Source: Clavibacter nebraskensis NCPPB 2581
GTDB lineage: Bacteria > Actinomycetota > Actinomycetes > Actinomycetales > Microbacteriaceae
Length of the DNA: 64,000 bases
Assembly (NCBI RefSeq): GCF_000355695.1
Contig: NC_020891.1
Coordinates: 310,001-374,000, forward strand
Direction: 5' to 3'
Within the stretch, counting starts at the first letter, position 1; each line of letters opens with the position of its first letter. The notes under the pieces were generated by a model that saw only the letters and a list, made by a program, of their open reading frames with translations, was not told where the DNA came from and searched no databases. Positions 25,828 through 36,545 of this stretch are shown here, in pieces. A program made the translations under genes and the position numbers.

Positions 25828-26877
25828 ATGCCCCGCGCGCTCGCCCGTCTCACCGCCGCCACCGTGACGGGACTCGTGCTCGTCGCCCTCACCGGCTGCG
25901 GCGCCTCCGAGGAGGTGCCGGCCGCGTCCGTCGCCGACGCCGGCGAGGGGACGACGACCTACCCGCTCACGCTGTCGAACTGCGGCCACGACGTCACGAT
26001 CGACCAGGCGCCGCAGCGCGTGGTGTCGCTCGACCAGGACTCCACCGAGATCCTGCTGTCGCTCGGCCTGCAGGACCGCATGGTCGGCACGGCGTCGTGG
26101 ACGGATCCCGTGCTCGACTCCCTGGCCGACGCCAACGCGCAGGTGCCGCGCCTCGCCGACAACGCGCCCACCTACGAGGTGCTGCTCGGCGCGGACCCCG
26201 ACTTCGTCACCGCGTCCTTCGGCCGTCACTACGCCACGGGCGGCGTGGTCACGCGCGACCGGCTCGCCGAGACCGGGATCCCCTCCTACCTCTCTCCCAC
26301 GGACTGCGACTCCGACATCAGCATCAACGGGGGCGGTCAGCGCACCACTGCGCTCACGGTCGACGCGCTCTACCAGGAGATCCGCGAGATGGCCGAGGTC
26401 TTCGACGTGAAGGACCGCGGCGAGGCGCTCGTCGCGTCGCTCCAGCAGCGCGCGGCCGCGGCCACCGACGGCATGGACCTCGGCGGCGCGAAGGTCATGT
26501 ACTGGTTCGCCGACACGAAGACGCCGTACATGGGCGGCGGGTTCGGCGCCACCGCGCTCCTCTCGCGCCAGGTCGGCCTCGCGGACGCGTTCCCCGAGGT
26601 GCGCGACGACTTCATCGCCACCGGCTGGGAGACCGTGGTCGACCGCGACCCGGACATCCTCGTGCTCGGCGACCTCCAGCGGGACCGGTTCCCCGGCGAC
26701 AAGCTGCAGGACAAGATCGACTTCCTGAAGTCCGACCCGCTCACGCGCGACCTCACGGCCGTGAAGGAGGACCGCATGGTGGCGCTGCACGGCGCCGAGC
26801 TGAACCCGTCGATCCGGTTCGTGGACGGGCTCGAGAAGATCCGGGCCTGGTGGGACGCGCGCGGGGACCGGCTCTGA
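25828..26877 (+). CDS. Iron-siderophore ABC transporter substrate-binding lipoprotein
   Basis: A lipoprotein of 349 residues with signal peptide MPRALARLTAATVTGLVLVA and lipobox LTGC. The mature part has the periplasmic-binding-protein type III layout (FepB/FecB): QRVVSLDQDSTEILLSLGLQ, YEVLLGADPDFVT, and a C-terminal DRMVALHGAELNPSIRFVDG. GGAGA precedes ATG 25828. It is the first gene of a three-gene importer that continues with a permease and an ATPase, downstream of an iron-box-like site. The exact siderophore is not known. Confidence 0.9.
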   Translation: MPRALARLTAATVTGLVLVALTGCGASEEVPAASVADAGEGTTTYPLTLSNCGHDVTIDQAPQRVVSLDQDSTEILLSLGLQDRMVGTASWTDPVLDSLADANAQVPRLADNAPTYEVLLGADPDFVTASFGRHYATGGVVTRDRLAETGIPSYLSPTDCDSDISINGGGQRTTALTVDALYQEIREMAEVFDVKDRGEALVASLQQRAAAATDGMDLGGAKVMYWFADTKTPYMGGGFGATALLSRQVGLADAFPEVRDDFIATGWETVVDRDPDILVLGDLQRDRFPGDKLQDKIDFLKSDPLTRDLTAVKEDRMVALHGAELNPSIRFVDGLEKIRAWWDARGDRL

Positions 26878-26921
26878 GCGCCCCGGCCTCGCGGGCCGCG
26901 GCCGCGCCGATCGCCGCGCGG

Positions 26922-27946
26922 GTGCGCGCCCTCCCGCACGCCCTGCGCATCGGGCTGCTCGTCGTGCTCGGGGTCGTGGCGCTCGCGCTCTCGGTGGGCG
27001 TCGCCGTGACGCTCGGGCCGGCCGACGTGTCGCTCGTGAACGTGCGCGACATCCTCCTCAACCACCTGGGTGCCGCGCGGATCCCCGTCCGCGTCTCCGA
27101 GGACGCCATCGTCTGGCAGGAGCGACTCCCGCGCGCGCTCGTCGCGGCGGCGTGCGGCGCGGGCCTCGGCCTCTGCGGCGTCGTGCTCCAGTCGCTGCTG
27201 CGGAACCCGCTCGCGGATCCGTTCGTGCTCGGCGTCTCGTCCGGCGCCTCCACCGGCGCCGTGCTCATCGGGGTGCTCGGCCTCGGCGGCGGCGCGATCG
27301 GCATGTCCGGCGGCGCCTTCATCGGCGCGCTCGTGGCCTTCGGCTTCGTGCTCCTGCTCGCGCGGTTCTCGTCGGCCGGCACGGCCGGCGTCATCCTCGC
27401 GGGCGTCGCCAGCACCCAGCTCTTCTCCGCGCTCACCTCGCTCGTCGTCTTCGCGTTCGCCGACTCCGACGAGACGCGCGGCATCACGTTCTGGCTCCTC
27501 GGATCGCTCGAGGGCATGCGCTGGGACGAGGTCGGGCTGAGCGTCTCCGTGGTCGTCGTCGGCGCCGTCGTCTGCCTCGCCTACGCCCGCTCGCTCGACG
27601 CCTTCGCGTTCGGGGAGGAGGTGGCGTCGTCGCTCGGGATCCACGTGGGCCGCACCCGCACGATCCTCCTGGTCGTGACCGCGCTGCTCACCGCGACGCT
27701 CGTGAGCATCGCCGGCGCCATCGGATTCGTCGGCCTGGTTCTGCCGCACGCCGCGCGCCTGCTGTTCGGCCAGCGGCACTCGCGCGTCGTGCCCGCCACG
27801 ATCGTGCTCGGCGCGGTGTTCATGGTGTGGGTCGACGCGTTCTCGCGCCTCGCCTTCGCACCCACGCCGCTGCCGGTGGGCGTCGGCACGGCGCTCGTCG
27901 GCGTGCCCGTGTTCATGCTGCTGCTGATGCGCAACCGGGGGCGCGC

Positions 27947-27950
<4 letters not shown>
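26922..27950 (+). CDS. FecCD-type iron-siderophore ABC permease
   Basis: A permease of 342 residues with about nine to ten TM helices. Typical FecCD blocks are LPRALVAAACGAGLGLCGVV, RNPLADPFVLGVSSGAS, FWLLGSLEGMRW and GFVGLVLPHAARLLFG. The start is uncertain. GTG 26922 gives the normal family length; GTG 26850 is also in frame and would overlap the upstream gene by 28 bases. The stop overlaps the next ATG (ATGA). Confidence 0.9.
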
Positions 27951-28717
<767 letters not shown>

Positions 28718-28790
28718 GCGGGTCCGTCCCCATCGCCCAGGATGGGAGGACGGCCGCGCCGCGCGGCGCTTGGACGACGAGGGGATCCGC

Positions 28791-29591
28791 ATGGGCACGA
28801 TCACGATCACGGGAGGATCCGGCCGGATCGCCACGAGCATCCGCCCCCTCCTCCTCGCCGCCGGGCACGAGCTGCGGCTGCTCGATCTGGTGGCGCCGCC
28901 GACGCCGCTCGCGCCGGGGGAGACCTCGGCGATCGTCGACACGACCGACGTCGACGCGTGCACCGAGGCGTTCCGGGGCTCCGACCTCGTGGTGCACCTC
29001 GCGGCGCACGCGGCCGAGCGGCCGTGGGAGGCGATCCAGCGGGTGAACAACGACGGCGCGCACGCGGTTCACGAGGCGGTCGTGCGGGCGGGGGTGCCGC
29101 GGATCCTCGCGGCCAGCTCCATCCACGCCGTCGGCTTCCTGCCCGCGACCGAGGCCGCGCGCGAGGACGTGCCCGCGCCCCGGCCCGACACCTTCTACGG
29201 CCTCAGCAAGGTGCTGCTCGAGGGCCTCGGCAGCATGTACGCCGACCGGCACGGGCACGTCGTGGTGAGCGTGCGGATCATGACGGCCGAGCCCGAGCCG
29301 TCGCAGGCCCGCAGCGTCTCGACCTGGCTCTCGCCGGGCGACGCGGCGCGGCTCGTCGAGGCCGTGCTGCGGTGGGACGAGCCGGGCCACCGGATCGTCT
29401 GGGGCGTCTCGCGGAACACGCGCCGCTGGGTGTCGCTGGCAGCGGGCGAGGCGATCGGGTACTTCCCCGAGGACGACGCGGAGGTCTTCGCGCCCCGCTT
29501 CCCGGAGCTCGGGGAGGACACGTCGCCGCCCGCGGGCGTGCTGCTCGGGTCGATCTTCACGGAGGTGGAGCTGGGGTCCGACATGGGGTGA
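28791..29591 (+). CDS. NAD-dependent epimerase/dehydratase family protein
   Basis: An extended short-chain dehydrogenase of 266 residues. The N-terminal nucleotide-binding loop reads ITGGSGRIATSI, a slight change from the usual GGxGxxG; VVHLAAHAAE and the catalytic FYGLSKVLLEGL (Tyr-x3-Lys) follow. Relatives act on nucleotide sugars or uronic acids; the substrate is not identifiable here. ATG 28791 with GAGGGG upstream is preferred over a TTG at 28770. It appears monocistronic. Confidence 0.82.
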   Translation: MGTITITGGSGRIATSIRPLLLAAGHELRLLDLVAPPTPLAPGETSAIVDTTDVDACTEAFRGSDLVVHLAAHAAERPWEAIQRVNNDGAHAVHEAVVRAGVPRILAASSIHAVGFLPATEAAREDVPAPRPDTFYGLSKVLLEGLGSMYADRHGHVVVSVRIMTAEPEPSQARSVSTWLSPGDAARLVEAVLRWDEPGHRIVWGVSRNTRRWVSLAAGEAIGYFPEDDAEVFAPRFPELGEDTSPPAGVLLGSIFTEVELGSDMG

Positions 29592-29622
29592 GGCGGGGTG
29601 CGGCGCGACCCGGCGGCCCGTC

Positions 29623-29638
29623 TTAACGGGCGCGAAAC
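29623..29638 (+). promoter_or_regulatory. Possible GlnR-type half-site
   Basis: TTAAC, six bases, GAAAC lies 94 bases before the symporter start. The spacing equals the a-site/b-site arrangement of actinobacterial GlnR boxes (GTNAC-N6-GAAAC). Only one such half-box is evident, so this is tentative. Confidence 0.3.
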
Positions 29639-29731
29639 ACCGGCGAAGCGGCGGGGCAACAGCGCTCCGGCTGAATGGGAGGCACGCATCGGGCCGGCAT
29701 CCGGCCGCTCGGGTCGACCAGGGAGTCGCTG

Positions 29732-31081
29732 ATGGAGCTCGCCGCACTGAGGAACCCCGCGCTGCAGATCGGGATCGCCGCCGTCGCCGGCATCGTGTTC
29801 GGGCTCGTCGCCGCGGGTCCGGCCGCCGACGTCGCCGTGCTCGGGCAGGTGTTCATCCGGCTGATCCAGATGGCGATCGTGCCTCTCGTGATGACCTCGG
29901 TCATCGTGGCGACCGGATCCGTCGGCGGCGCCGGCACCGGCCGACTCGCGTTCCGCACCTTCGCGTGGATGATCGGCTTCTCCGTGCTCGCCGCCGTCGT
30001 GGCCGTGGGGCTCGGCACCGTGCTGCGGCCGGGCGCGGGTGCGACCTTCTCGGGCGAGCTGGATCCGTCGCTCGCCGCCCAGGCGTCGGAGGCGTCCACC
30101 TGGCAGGACACCGTGCTGGGCTTCTTCTCCACCAACATCGTCGACTCCATGGCGGGCGCGGCGATGGTGCCGATCATCGTGTTCTCGCTCCTGTTCGGCG
30201 TCGCGCTCAACGGCTACGTCTCCACGACGGGGAACGCGCTCGTGCTGCAGCTCCTCGAGCAGCTGCAGCATGTGCTGCTCGGCCTCATCCGGCTGGTCAT
30301 GCGCGTCGCGCCGGTCGGGGTCTTCGCGCTGCTCGCGGGCCTCACAGCGGATGTCGGACTCGCGGTCGTCACGAGCGCCCTCGCGTACCTCGGCACCACG
30401 GCGCTCGGCGTGGTGATCCTCACGGTCGTCTTCGTCGCGGTCGTCGCCGTGCGCACGCGCCTGGATCCGCGCCGCCTCCCCCGCAAGCTCGCCGAGCAGA
30501 CCCTCATCGCGGTCACGACCACGTCGAGCGCGGTCACCTTCCCCACGGTGCTCCGGAACACGGTGGAGAAGGTGGGCGTGAGCGAGCGGGTGGCGAACTT
30601 CACGCTGTCCATCGGGCTGACGATGGGCTCGTACGGGGCGGTGCTGAACTACACGATCGTCGTGCTCTTCCTCGCGCAGTCGGGCGGCCTGGCGCTCACG
30701 CCCGGGCAGGTGCTGCTCGGGATGGGGCTCGCGATCCTCCTCAACATGGGCACCATCACGGTGCCGGGCGGTTTCCCCGTGGTCGCGCTGTTCCTCGCGT
30801 CGACGCTCGGGCTGCCGGTGCAGGCTGTCGGGCTACTCATCGCGGTGGACTGGTTCACCGGGATCCTCCGCACCTTCCTCAACGTGAACGGCGACACCTT
30901 CGTGGCGATGCTCGTGGCGGCGCCGGACGGGGAGATCGACCGGGACGTGTACCGGGGGACGGGGACGACTGCCACGGCGGCGGCCTCCGCGGTTCCCGTC
31001 GCCGAGGAGGCGCCGGCGGACGCGACGGCACCGGCCGTGGCACCAGCGGCGCGCGACACCGTGGGGGCGCCGCGCGGCTGA
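29732..31081 (+). CDS. Dicarboxylate/amino-acid:cation (Na+ or H+) symporter
   Basis: A protein of 449 residues of the DAACS family (GltP/DctA). It shows eight TM helices and two hairpins, with the Ser-rich hairpin region TTTSSAVTFPTVLRN and the conserved NMGTITVPGGFPVVALFLAS, close to the NMDGT-type cation/substrate site of the family but altered to NMGTIT. The Ala-rich C-terminal tail is variable. It imports acidic amino acids or C4-dicarboxylates. GGGAG precedes ATG 29732. Confidence 0.85.
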   Translation: MELAALRNPALQIGIAAVAGIVFGLVAAGPAADVAVLGQVFIRLIQMAIVPLVMTSVIVATGSVGGAGTGRLAFRTFAWMIGFSVLAAVVAVGLGTVLRPGAGATFSGELDPSLAAQASEASTWQDTVLGFFSTNIVDSMAGAAMVPIIVFSLLFGVALNGYVSTTGNALVLQLLEQLQHVLLGLIRLVMRVAPVGVFALLAGLTADVGLAVVTSALAYLGTTALGVVILTVVFVAVVAVRTRLDPRRLPRKLAEQTLIAVTTTSSAVTFPTVLRNTVEKVGVSERVANFTLSIGLTMGSYGAVLNYTIVVLFLAQSGGLALTPGQVLLGMGLAILLNMGTITVPGGFPVVALFLASTLGLPVQAVGLLIAVDWFTGILRTFLNVNGDTFVAMLVAAPDGEIDRDVYRGTGTTATAAASAVPVAEEAPADATAPAVAPAARDTVGAPRG

Positions 31082-31158
31082 CCCGCCGCGCATCCGGCGC
31101 TCGCACCGGGGCCTCGCCGCGCGCCGGGCGGCGTCCCGGTCCGACGTACGCTGAGGGC

Positions 31159-32442
31159 ATGCGGTCCTTCCGACGTGCGGGATCCGCACGCACCCCCGAG
31201 CCCGGCGACGGATCCATGCCCGACACCCGCGGCCCCGTGCGCCCACCCCGCGCACCCCGCGCGAAGCTCCCGCGCGACGTGCTGGTCCTCGGCGTCATCG
31301 CGTTCTTCGTGATGGTCGGCTTCGGCGTGGTCGTGCCCGTGCTGCCCGTCTACGCCGAGAGCTTCGGCGTCGGCAGCTTCGAGGTCGGCGCCGTCATCTC
31401 GGCGTTCGCGCTCATGCGCTTCGTGATGAGCCCGTTCGTCGCGCGCCTCATCGACTGGAGCGGAGAGCGCACGGTGCTCGCGGTGGGCATCGGGATCGTC
31501 GCCGTCTCCTCCGGGCTCGCGGGTCTCGCGCAGGACTACGTGCAGCTGCTCCTCCTCCGCGGCGCGGGCGGCATCGGGTCGGCGATGTTCTCGGTGGCCG
31601 CGATGACGCTGCTGCTCGGCTCGACAGATCCCACGCGCCGGGCCCGGGCGATCGGCTTCTACCAGGGCGGCTTCCTCATCGGCGGCATGGCCGGGCCCGC
31701 GCTGGGCGCCGTGCTCGCGACCATCTCCCTCACCGCTCCCTTCTTCTTCTACGCGGCCACGCTCGCGGTCGCGAGCGTCATCGGGCTGCTGGTCCTGCGG
31801 CCGCGCACGCGCGACGTCGCCGCGACCGGGACGCCCGAGGTCGTGATCCCGTTCGGGAAGGTGCTGCGCGACCCCCGGTATCGTGCGGCGCTGCTCGCGA
31901 ACCTCGGCAACGGGTGGGCGTCGATGGGCGTCCGCAGCGCGCTGATCCCGCTGCTCGTCGTGGCCGTGATCGGCGCGGATCCCTCGGCGACCGGCATCGC
32001 GTTCGCGTGCGCCGCGGTGGTGCAGGCGCTCGCGCTCGCGCCCGCCGCGCGCTTCGTCGACACGGTCGGGCGCCGTCCTGCGATCGTCGGCGCGTACGGC
32101 GTCGCCGGGCTGCTGATGATCGCGATCCCGTTCGCCCCCGACATGGTCGTGCTCACCGTGCTGCTCTGCGTCTACGGCGCGGCCGCGTCGTTCATGGGCA
32201 CGGCCCCGGCCGCGGCGGTGGGCGACGCCGCGGGCGCCCGCAGCGGCCGGCCGGTCGCGGTGTTCTCGATGGTGTCGGATCTCGGCGCGATCGTCGGCCC
32301 GCTCGTCGCCGGCTTCCTCGCCGACGCGTTCTCGTACCCGGTCGCCTTCGCGACGGGCGCCGCGCTGCTGCTCGCCGCCTCCGCGTACGCGCTGCTGCGG
32401 ATGCCGCGGGACGAGCGCGTGGCGGCACCCGCCGCGAGCTGA
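31159..32442 (+). CDS. Major facilitator superfamily transporter
   Basis: A protein of 427 residues with a Pro/Arg-rich N-terminal tail of about 40 residues and then 12 TM helices in two halves. The MFS loop-2/3 motif region is seen as MSPFVARLIDWSGERTVL, and motif A-like RFVDTVGRRPAIV occurs in the second half. It is related to multidrug or sugar efflux MFS proteins; the substrate is unknown. A later ATG at 31216 is an equally possible start. It stands alone. Confidence 0.82.
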   Translation: MRSFRRAGSARTPEPGDGSMPDTRGPVRPPRAPRAKLPRDVLVLGVIAFFVMVGFGVVVPVLPVYAESFGVGSFEVGAVISAFALMRFVMSPFVARLIDWSGERTVLAVGIGIVAVSSGLAGLAQDYVQLLLLRGAGGIGSAMFSVAAMTLLLGSTDPTRRARAIGFYQGGFLIGGMAGPALGAVLATISLTAPFFFYAATLAVASVIGLLVLRPRTRDVAATGTPEVVIPFGKVLRDPRYRAALLANLGNGWASMGVRSALIPLLVVAVIGADPSATGIAFACAAVVQALALAPAARFVDTVGRRPAIVGAYGVAGLLMIAIPFAPDMVVLTVLLCVYGAAASFMGTAPAAAVGDAAGARSGRPVAVFSMVSDLGAIVGPLVAGFLADAFSYPVAFATGAALLLAASAYALLRMPRDERVAAPAAS

Positions 32443-32546
32443 TCCGGTCGCCCGGCCCGCCCTCCACCGCCGGATCCGCGGCCGGAGCGCACGTCCCCTG
32501 CCGTCATGCGCAGGATCCGCGGCCCGGCTTCCGTATCCTCGACACC

Positions 32547-35279
32547 GTGACGACTCCCCCGAAGAAGCCGCTTCCCCTCGAGCACGACTCCACCCGCGAC
32601 GGCACCCGCGACGCCGTGGAGCCCGCCCTCCGCTCCGACGTCAGCCACCTCGGCGGCCTGCTCGGCCAGGTGCTCCGCGAGTCCGGCGGGGACGACCTGC
32701 TGCGCGACGTCGAGCGGCTGCGCGAGCTGGTCATCGACGCGTACGAGAGCGCGCGCGACGCGTCCATCGACGACGCCGAGCGCCTCGTCGCGACCTTCAC
32801 GCCCGAGCGCGCCGAGCAGGTCGCCCGCGCGTTCACCTGCTACTTCCACCTCGCCAACCTCGCCGAGGAGCACCACCGCGTGCGCGTCCTGCGCGAGCGC
32901 GAGGCCGCCTCGGGCTTCGTGCCCGACTCCATCCCGGACGCCGTCGGGAAGCTCACCGAGGAGCTCGGCCGCGAGGAGGCCATGCGCCGCCTCGGCGAGA
33001 TGCGGTTCCACCCGGTGCTCACCGCGCACCCCACCGAGGCGCGTCGTCGGGCGGTGGCCACGGGGATCCGCCGCATCGGCGACCTGCTCACCGAGCGCGA
33101 CGGCGCCATGGCGGGCACGCTCACCGGGCAGGACGTCGACCGCCGGCTGCTCGAGGAGATCGACGGCCTGTGGCGCACGTCGCCGCTGCGCACCACGCGG
33201 CCCACGCCGCTCGACGAGGTCCGCACCGCCATGGGCGTCTTCGACCAGACCCTGTTCGAGGTCGTGCCGCGCGTCTACCGCCTGCTCGACGACTGGCTGC
33301 TCGGCGACGAGGCCGGTGCGCGCGACGCGGTGGCGCCCGCCTTCTTCCGGCTCGGCAACTGGATCGCGGCGGACCGCGACGGCAACCCGTACGTCACCGC
33401 GGCGGTCACCGAGGAGGCCGCGGGCATCGCCAGCGAGCACATCCTCCTGGGCCTCGAGCGCGTCGCCCTCCGCGTGGGCCGCTCGCTCACCCTGGGTGAC
33501 GCCGACACCCCGCCGAGCGCCGAGCTCCGCGAGCTCGCCGCCGCGCAGGACGCGCTCGCGCCGCACCTCACCGCCCGCATCGGCACGCGCGCCCCGGCCG
33601 AGCTGCACCGCCGCGTGCTGCTCGTGATCGCCGGCCGCCTCGCCGCCACGCGCGAGCGCCACGACGACCCCATCGCCTATCCGTCGGCCGCCGAGCTGCT
33701 CGCCGACCTCCGTGTGCTGCAGGCGTCGCTCCGCAGCGCCGGCGCGCACCGCATCGCGGGCGGCGAGCTGCAGGGCCTCGTCTGGCAGGCCGAGACCTTC
33801 GGGTTCCACCTCGCCGAGATGGAGGTGCGCCAGCACTCGCAGGTGCACCGCGAGGCGCTGCGCGAGGTGCTGGCTGTCGCCTCGGCCGATGCGTCCGGCG
33901 AGCAGGCGCCCGAGCTCGCGCCCATGACGGTCGAGGTGCTCGACGTCTTCCGCACGCTCGCCCGCCTGCAGCAGCGGCACGGCGTCGCGCCGTTCTCGCG
34001 CTTCATCGTCTCGTTCACGCAGTCGGCCGACGACATCCGCACGGTGCACGAGTTGGCCGCGCTCGCCCTCGGGTCGGCGGAGGAGGCGCCCGTCCTCGAC
34101 GTCATCCCGCTGTTCGAGACGTTCGCGGATCTCAACGCGAGCACCGAGATCCTCGACGGCATGATCCGGCTGCCCCAGGTCGCGGCGCGCCTCGCGCAGA
34201 CGGGCCGGAAGCTCGAGGTCATGCTCGGCTACTCCGACTCGTCGAAGGACGTCGGGCCCGTCTCCGCGACGTTCGCGCTGTTCGACGCGCAGGCGCGCAT
34301 CGCCGCGTGGGCGCGCGAGAACGACATCGAGCTCACGCTCTTCCACGGCCGCGGCGGCGCGCTCGGCCGCGGCGGCGGGCCGGCCGACCGCGCCGTGCGG
34401 GCCCAGCCGCCGGGATCCGTCGACGGCCGCTTCAAGCTCACCGAGCAGGGCGAGGTGATCTTCGCCCACTACGGCGACAAGCGCATCGCCGCCCGGCACA
34501 TCGAGCAGATGGCCGCCGCGACCCTGCTGGCCTCGGCGCCCTCGAACGAGGAGCGCAACGCGGCCGCCGCGCACGGGTCGGCGGACATGGTCCGCACGAT
34601 GGACGAGGCCTCGCGCGCCCGCTTCTTCGAGCTCGTGAAGGCGCCGGGGTTCGCGCCGTGGTTCGCGCAGGTCACGCCCATGGAGGAGATCGGGCTGCTC
34701 GCGCTCGGCTCGCGTCCGGCTCGCCGCGGCCTGTCGGTCGAGTCGCTCGAGGACCTGCGGGCGATCCCGTGGGTGTTCGCGTGGACGCAGGCGCGCATCA
34801 ACCTCACCGGCTGGTTCGGCCTCGGATCCGCGCTGGCCGCCGTCGGCGACGAGGACGTGCTCCGCAAGGCCTACGACGAGTGGCCGCTGTTCACCTCGAT
34901 GATCGACAACGTCGAGATGTCGCTCGCCAAGACCGACGGCCGCCTCGCGGAGCGCTACCTCGCGCTCGGCGACCGGCCGGATCTCGCGGCGCTCGTCACC
35001 GAGGAGATGGAGCTCACGCGCGAGTGGGTGCGGAAGGCCACCGGCCGCGGCGAGATCCTCGAGGGCCGACCGGTGCTGCGACGCGCGGTGCGCCTGCGGA
35101 GCCCCTACGTCGACGCGCTGTCGCTGCTCCAGCTGCGGGCCCTGCGCGCGCTGCGGACCGCGGCTTCCGACGCGACCGGCCAGGCTGCCCCCGGTCAGGC
35201 CGACCCGACGGATCCGGACCACCGGCTCCTGCTGCTCACCGTCAACGGGATCGCGGCGGGGCTGCAGAACACGGGGTGA
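32547..35279 (+). CDS. ppc: Phosphoenolpyruvate carboxylase
   Basis: A protein of 910 residues, the usual PEPC length. Hallmarks are VLTAHPTEARRRA (about 160, catalytic His), MLGYSDSSKDVGP (about 558) and FHGRGGALGRGGGP (about 598, the PEP/HCO3- loop), plus the C-terminal VNGIAAGLQNTG that ends all PEPCs. It makes oxaloacetate from PEP and bicarbonate to refill the TCA cycle. GTG 32547 gives the standard N-terminus. It ends at a bidirectional hairpin. Confidence 0.96.
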   Translation: MTTPPKKPLPLEHDSTRDGTRDAVEPALRSDVSHLGGLLGQVLRESGGDDLLRDVERLRELVIDAYESARDASIDDAERLVATFTPERAEQVARAFTCYFHLANLAEEHHRVRVLREREAASGFVPDSIPDAVGKLTEELGREEAMRRLGEMRFHPVLTAHPTEARRRAVATGIRRIGDLLTERDGAMAGTLTGQDVDRRLLEEIDGLWRTSPLRTTRPTPLDEVRTAMGVFDQTLFEVVPRVYRLLDDWLLGDEAGARDAVAPAFFRLGNWIAADRDGNPYVTAAVTEEAAGIASEHILLGLERVALRVGRSLTLGDADTPPSAELRELAAAQDALAPHLTARIGTRAPAELHRRVLLVIAGRLAATRERHDDPIAYPSAAELLADLRVLQASLRSAGAHRIAGGELQGLVWQAETFGFHLAEMEVRQHSQVHREALREVLAVASADASGEQAPELAPMTVEVLDVFRTLARLQQRHGVAPFSRFIVSFTQSADDIRTVHELAALALGSAEEAPVLDVIPLFETFADLNASTEILDGMIRLPQVAARLAQTGRKLEVMLGYSDSSKDVGPVSATFALFDAQARIAAWARENDIELTLFHGRGGALGRGGGPADRAVRAQPPGSVDGRFKLTEQGEVIFAHYGDKRIAARHIEQMAAATLLASAPSNEERNAAAAHGSADMVRTMDEASRARFFELVKAPGFAPWFAQVTPMEEIGLLALGSRPARRGLSVESLEDLRAIPWVFAWTQARINLTGWFGLGSALAAVGDEDVLRKAYDEWPLFTSMIDNVEMSLAKTDGRLAERYLALGDRPDLAALVTEEMELTREWVRKATGRGEILEGRPVLRRAVRLRSPYVDALSLLQLRALRALRTAASDATGQAAPGQADPTDPDHRLLLLTVNGIAAGLQNTG

Positions 35280-35296
35280 TCCGGGCCCGCACTCGC

Positions 35297-35346
35297 ACGA
35301 CGGCGGCCGGCTCCTGAGGGAGTCGGCCGCCGTCGTATCGCACAAG
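35297..35346. terminator. Bidirectional hairpin between ppc and the aldolase gene
   Basis: ACGACGGCGGCCG (35297-35309) pairs perfectly with CGGCCGCCGTCGT (35334-35346). It lies between two convergent stops, so it can end transcription from either side. Confidence 0.7.
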
Positions 35347-35355
35347 GGGTGCGCC

Positions 35356-36456
35356 CTACGCCGCCCCGACCTCCCGGCGGATCGCCGCCGCGAACCGGTC
35401 GATGTCGTCCTCGGTGGTGTCGAAGGAGCACATCCAGCGCACCTCGCGGCGGGCCGGGTCCCAGTCGTAGAAGCGGAACTCGGAGCGGAGGCGGTCGGCG
35501 ACGCCCTCGGGGAGGATCGCGAACAGGCCGTTCGCCTGCGTCTCCTGCGTGAACTCGACGCCGTCCACGCCGTCGAGCGCGGCCCGGAGGCGCGCCGCCA
35601 TCCCGTTCGCATGGCGCGCGGAGCGGAGGTAGAGCGGCACGCCGTCGACCTCGGATCCGAGGAGCGCCAGCAGCTGCGCGCTCACGAACCGCATCTTCGA
35701 CGCGAGCTGCATGTTGAGCTTGCGCAGGTAGGTCAGCCCCTCCGACGCCGCCGGGTCGAGCACCACGATCGCCTCGCCGTAGAGCAGGCCGTTCTTGGTG
35801 CCGCCGAAGCTCACCACGTCGACGCCCGCGTCGGACGTGAACGCGCGGAACGGCGCGTCCAGCGTGGCTGCCGCGTTGGAGAGGCGCGCGCCGTCCATGT
35901 GCAGGCGCATGCCGCGCTCGTGCGCGTGGTCCGCGATCGCCCGCACCTCGGCCGGCGTGTAGACGGTGCCGAGCTCGGTGGTCTGCGTGATGCTCACGGC
36001 GAGCGGCTGCGCGCGGTGCTCGTCGCCCCAGCCCCACGCCTCGCGGTCGATCAGCTCGGGCGTGAGCTTCCCGTCCTCGGTGGGCACCTGGAGGAGCTTG
36101 ATGCCGGCGACGCGCTCGGGGGCGCCGCCCTCGTCGGTGTTGATGTGCGCGGTGGTCGCGCAGACCACGGCGCCCCAGCGCGGCAGCATCGAGAGGAGGC
36201 CCGTGACGTTCGCGCCCGTGCCGTTGAAGACGGGGAATGCCTCGGCGCCGCGGCCGAAGTGCTCGCCGACGACCTCCTGCAGGCGGGCCGTGTACGCGTC
36301 GCCGCCGTACGCGACCTGGTGCCCGCCGTTCGCGGAGGCGATGGCCTCGAGCACCTCGGGGTGGATCCCGGAGTAGTTGTCGGAGGCGAACCCGCGGGCG
36401 GCGGTGTCGTGGAGGCGGAGGGGGGAGGCGGCGGCGGCGTCGGTCACGGTGTCCAT
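35356..36456 (-). CDS. Low-specificity L-threonine aldolase (PLP-dependent)
   Basis: A protein of 366 residues of the beta-eliminating-lyase/threonine aldolase family. The PLP-binding Lys is in VVSFGGTKNGLLYGEA, with MHMDGARLSNAAATLD (the Asp that contacts PLP) before it and the N-terminal DNYSGIHPEVLEAI. It cleaves L-threonine or allo-threonine to glycine and acetaldehyde. ATG 36456 gives the family N-terminus; a longer frame runs into the AT-richer promoter region of the divergent toxin-antitoxin genes and is unlikely. Confidence 0.88.
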   Translation of the reverse strand: MDTVTDAAAASPLRLHDTAARGFASDNYSGIHPEVLEAIASANGGHQVAYGGDAYTARLQEVVGEHFGRGAEAFPVFNGTGANVTGLLSMLPRWGAVVCATTAHINTDEGGAPERVAGIKLLQVPTEDGKLTPELIDREAWGWGDEHRAQPLAVSITQTTELGTVYTPAEVRAIADHAHERGMRLHMDGARLSNAAATLDAPFRAFTSDAGVDVVSFGGTKNGLLYGEAIVVLDPAASEGLTYLRKLNMQLASKMRFVSAQLLALLGSEVDGVPLYLRSARHANGMAARLRAALDGVDGVEFTQETQANGLFAILPEGVADRLRSEFRFYDWDPARREVRWMCSFDTTEDDIDRFAAAIRREVGAA

Positions 36457-36545
36457 CCTCGCGTACCGATGGAGTTGCTCTGGCTTTGGTCGCAGGTTTT
36501 CCTGTAGATTGATACTCAGGATTTCCAAAGAGCGAGGGGTGCGCC

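Noticed and set aside
32172-35612. Minus-strand frame of about 1150 codons opposite ppc
   Set aside because: Shadow of the PEP carboxylase gene; no domain content.
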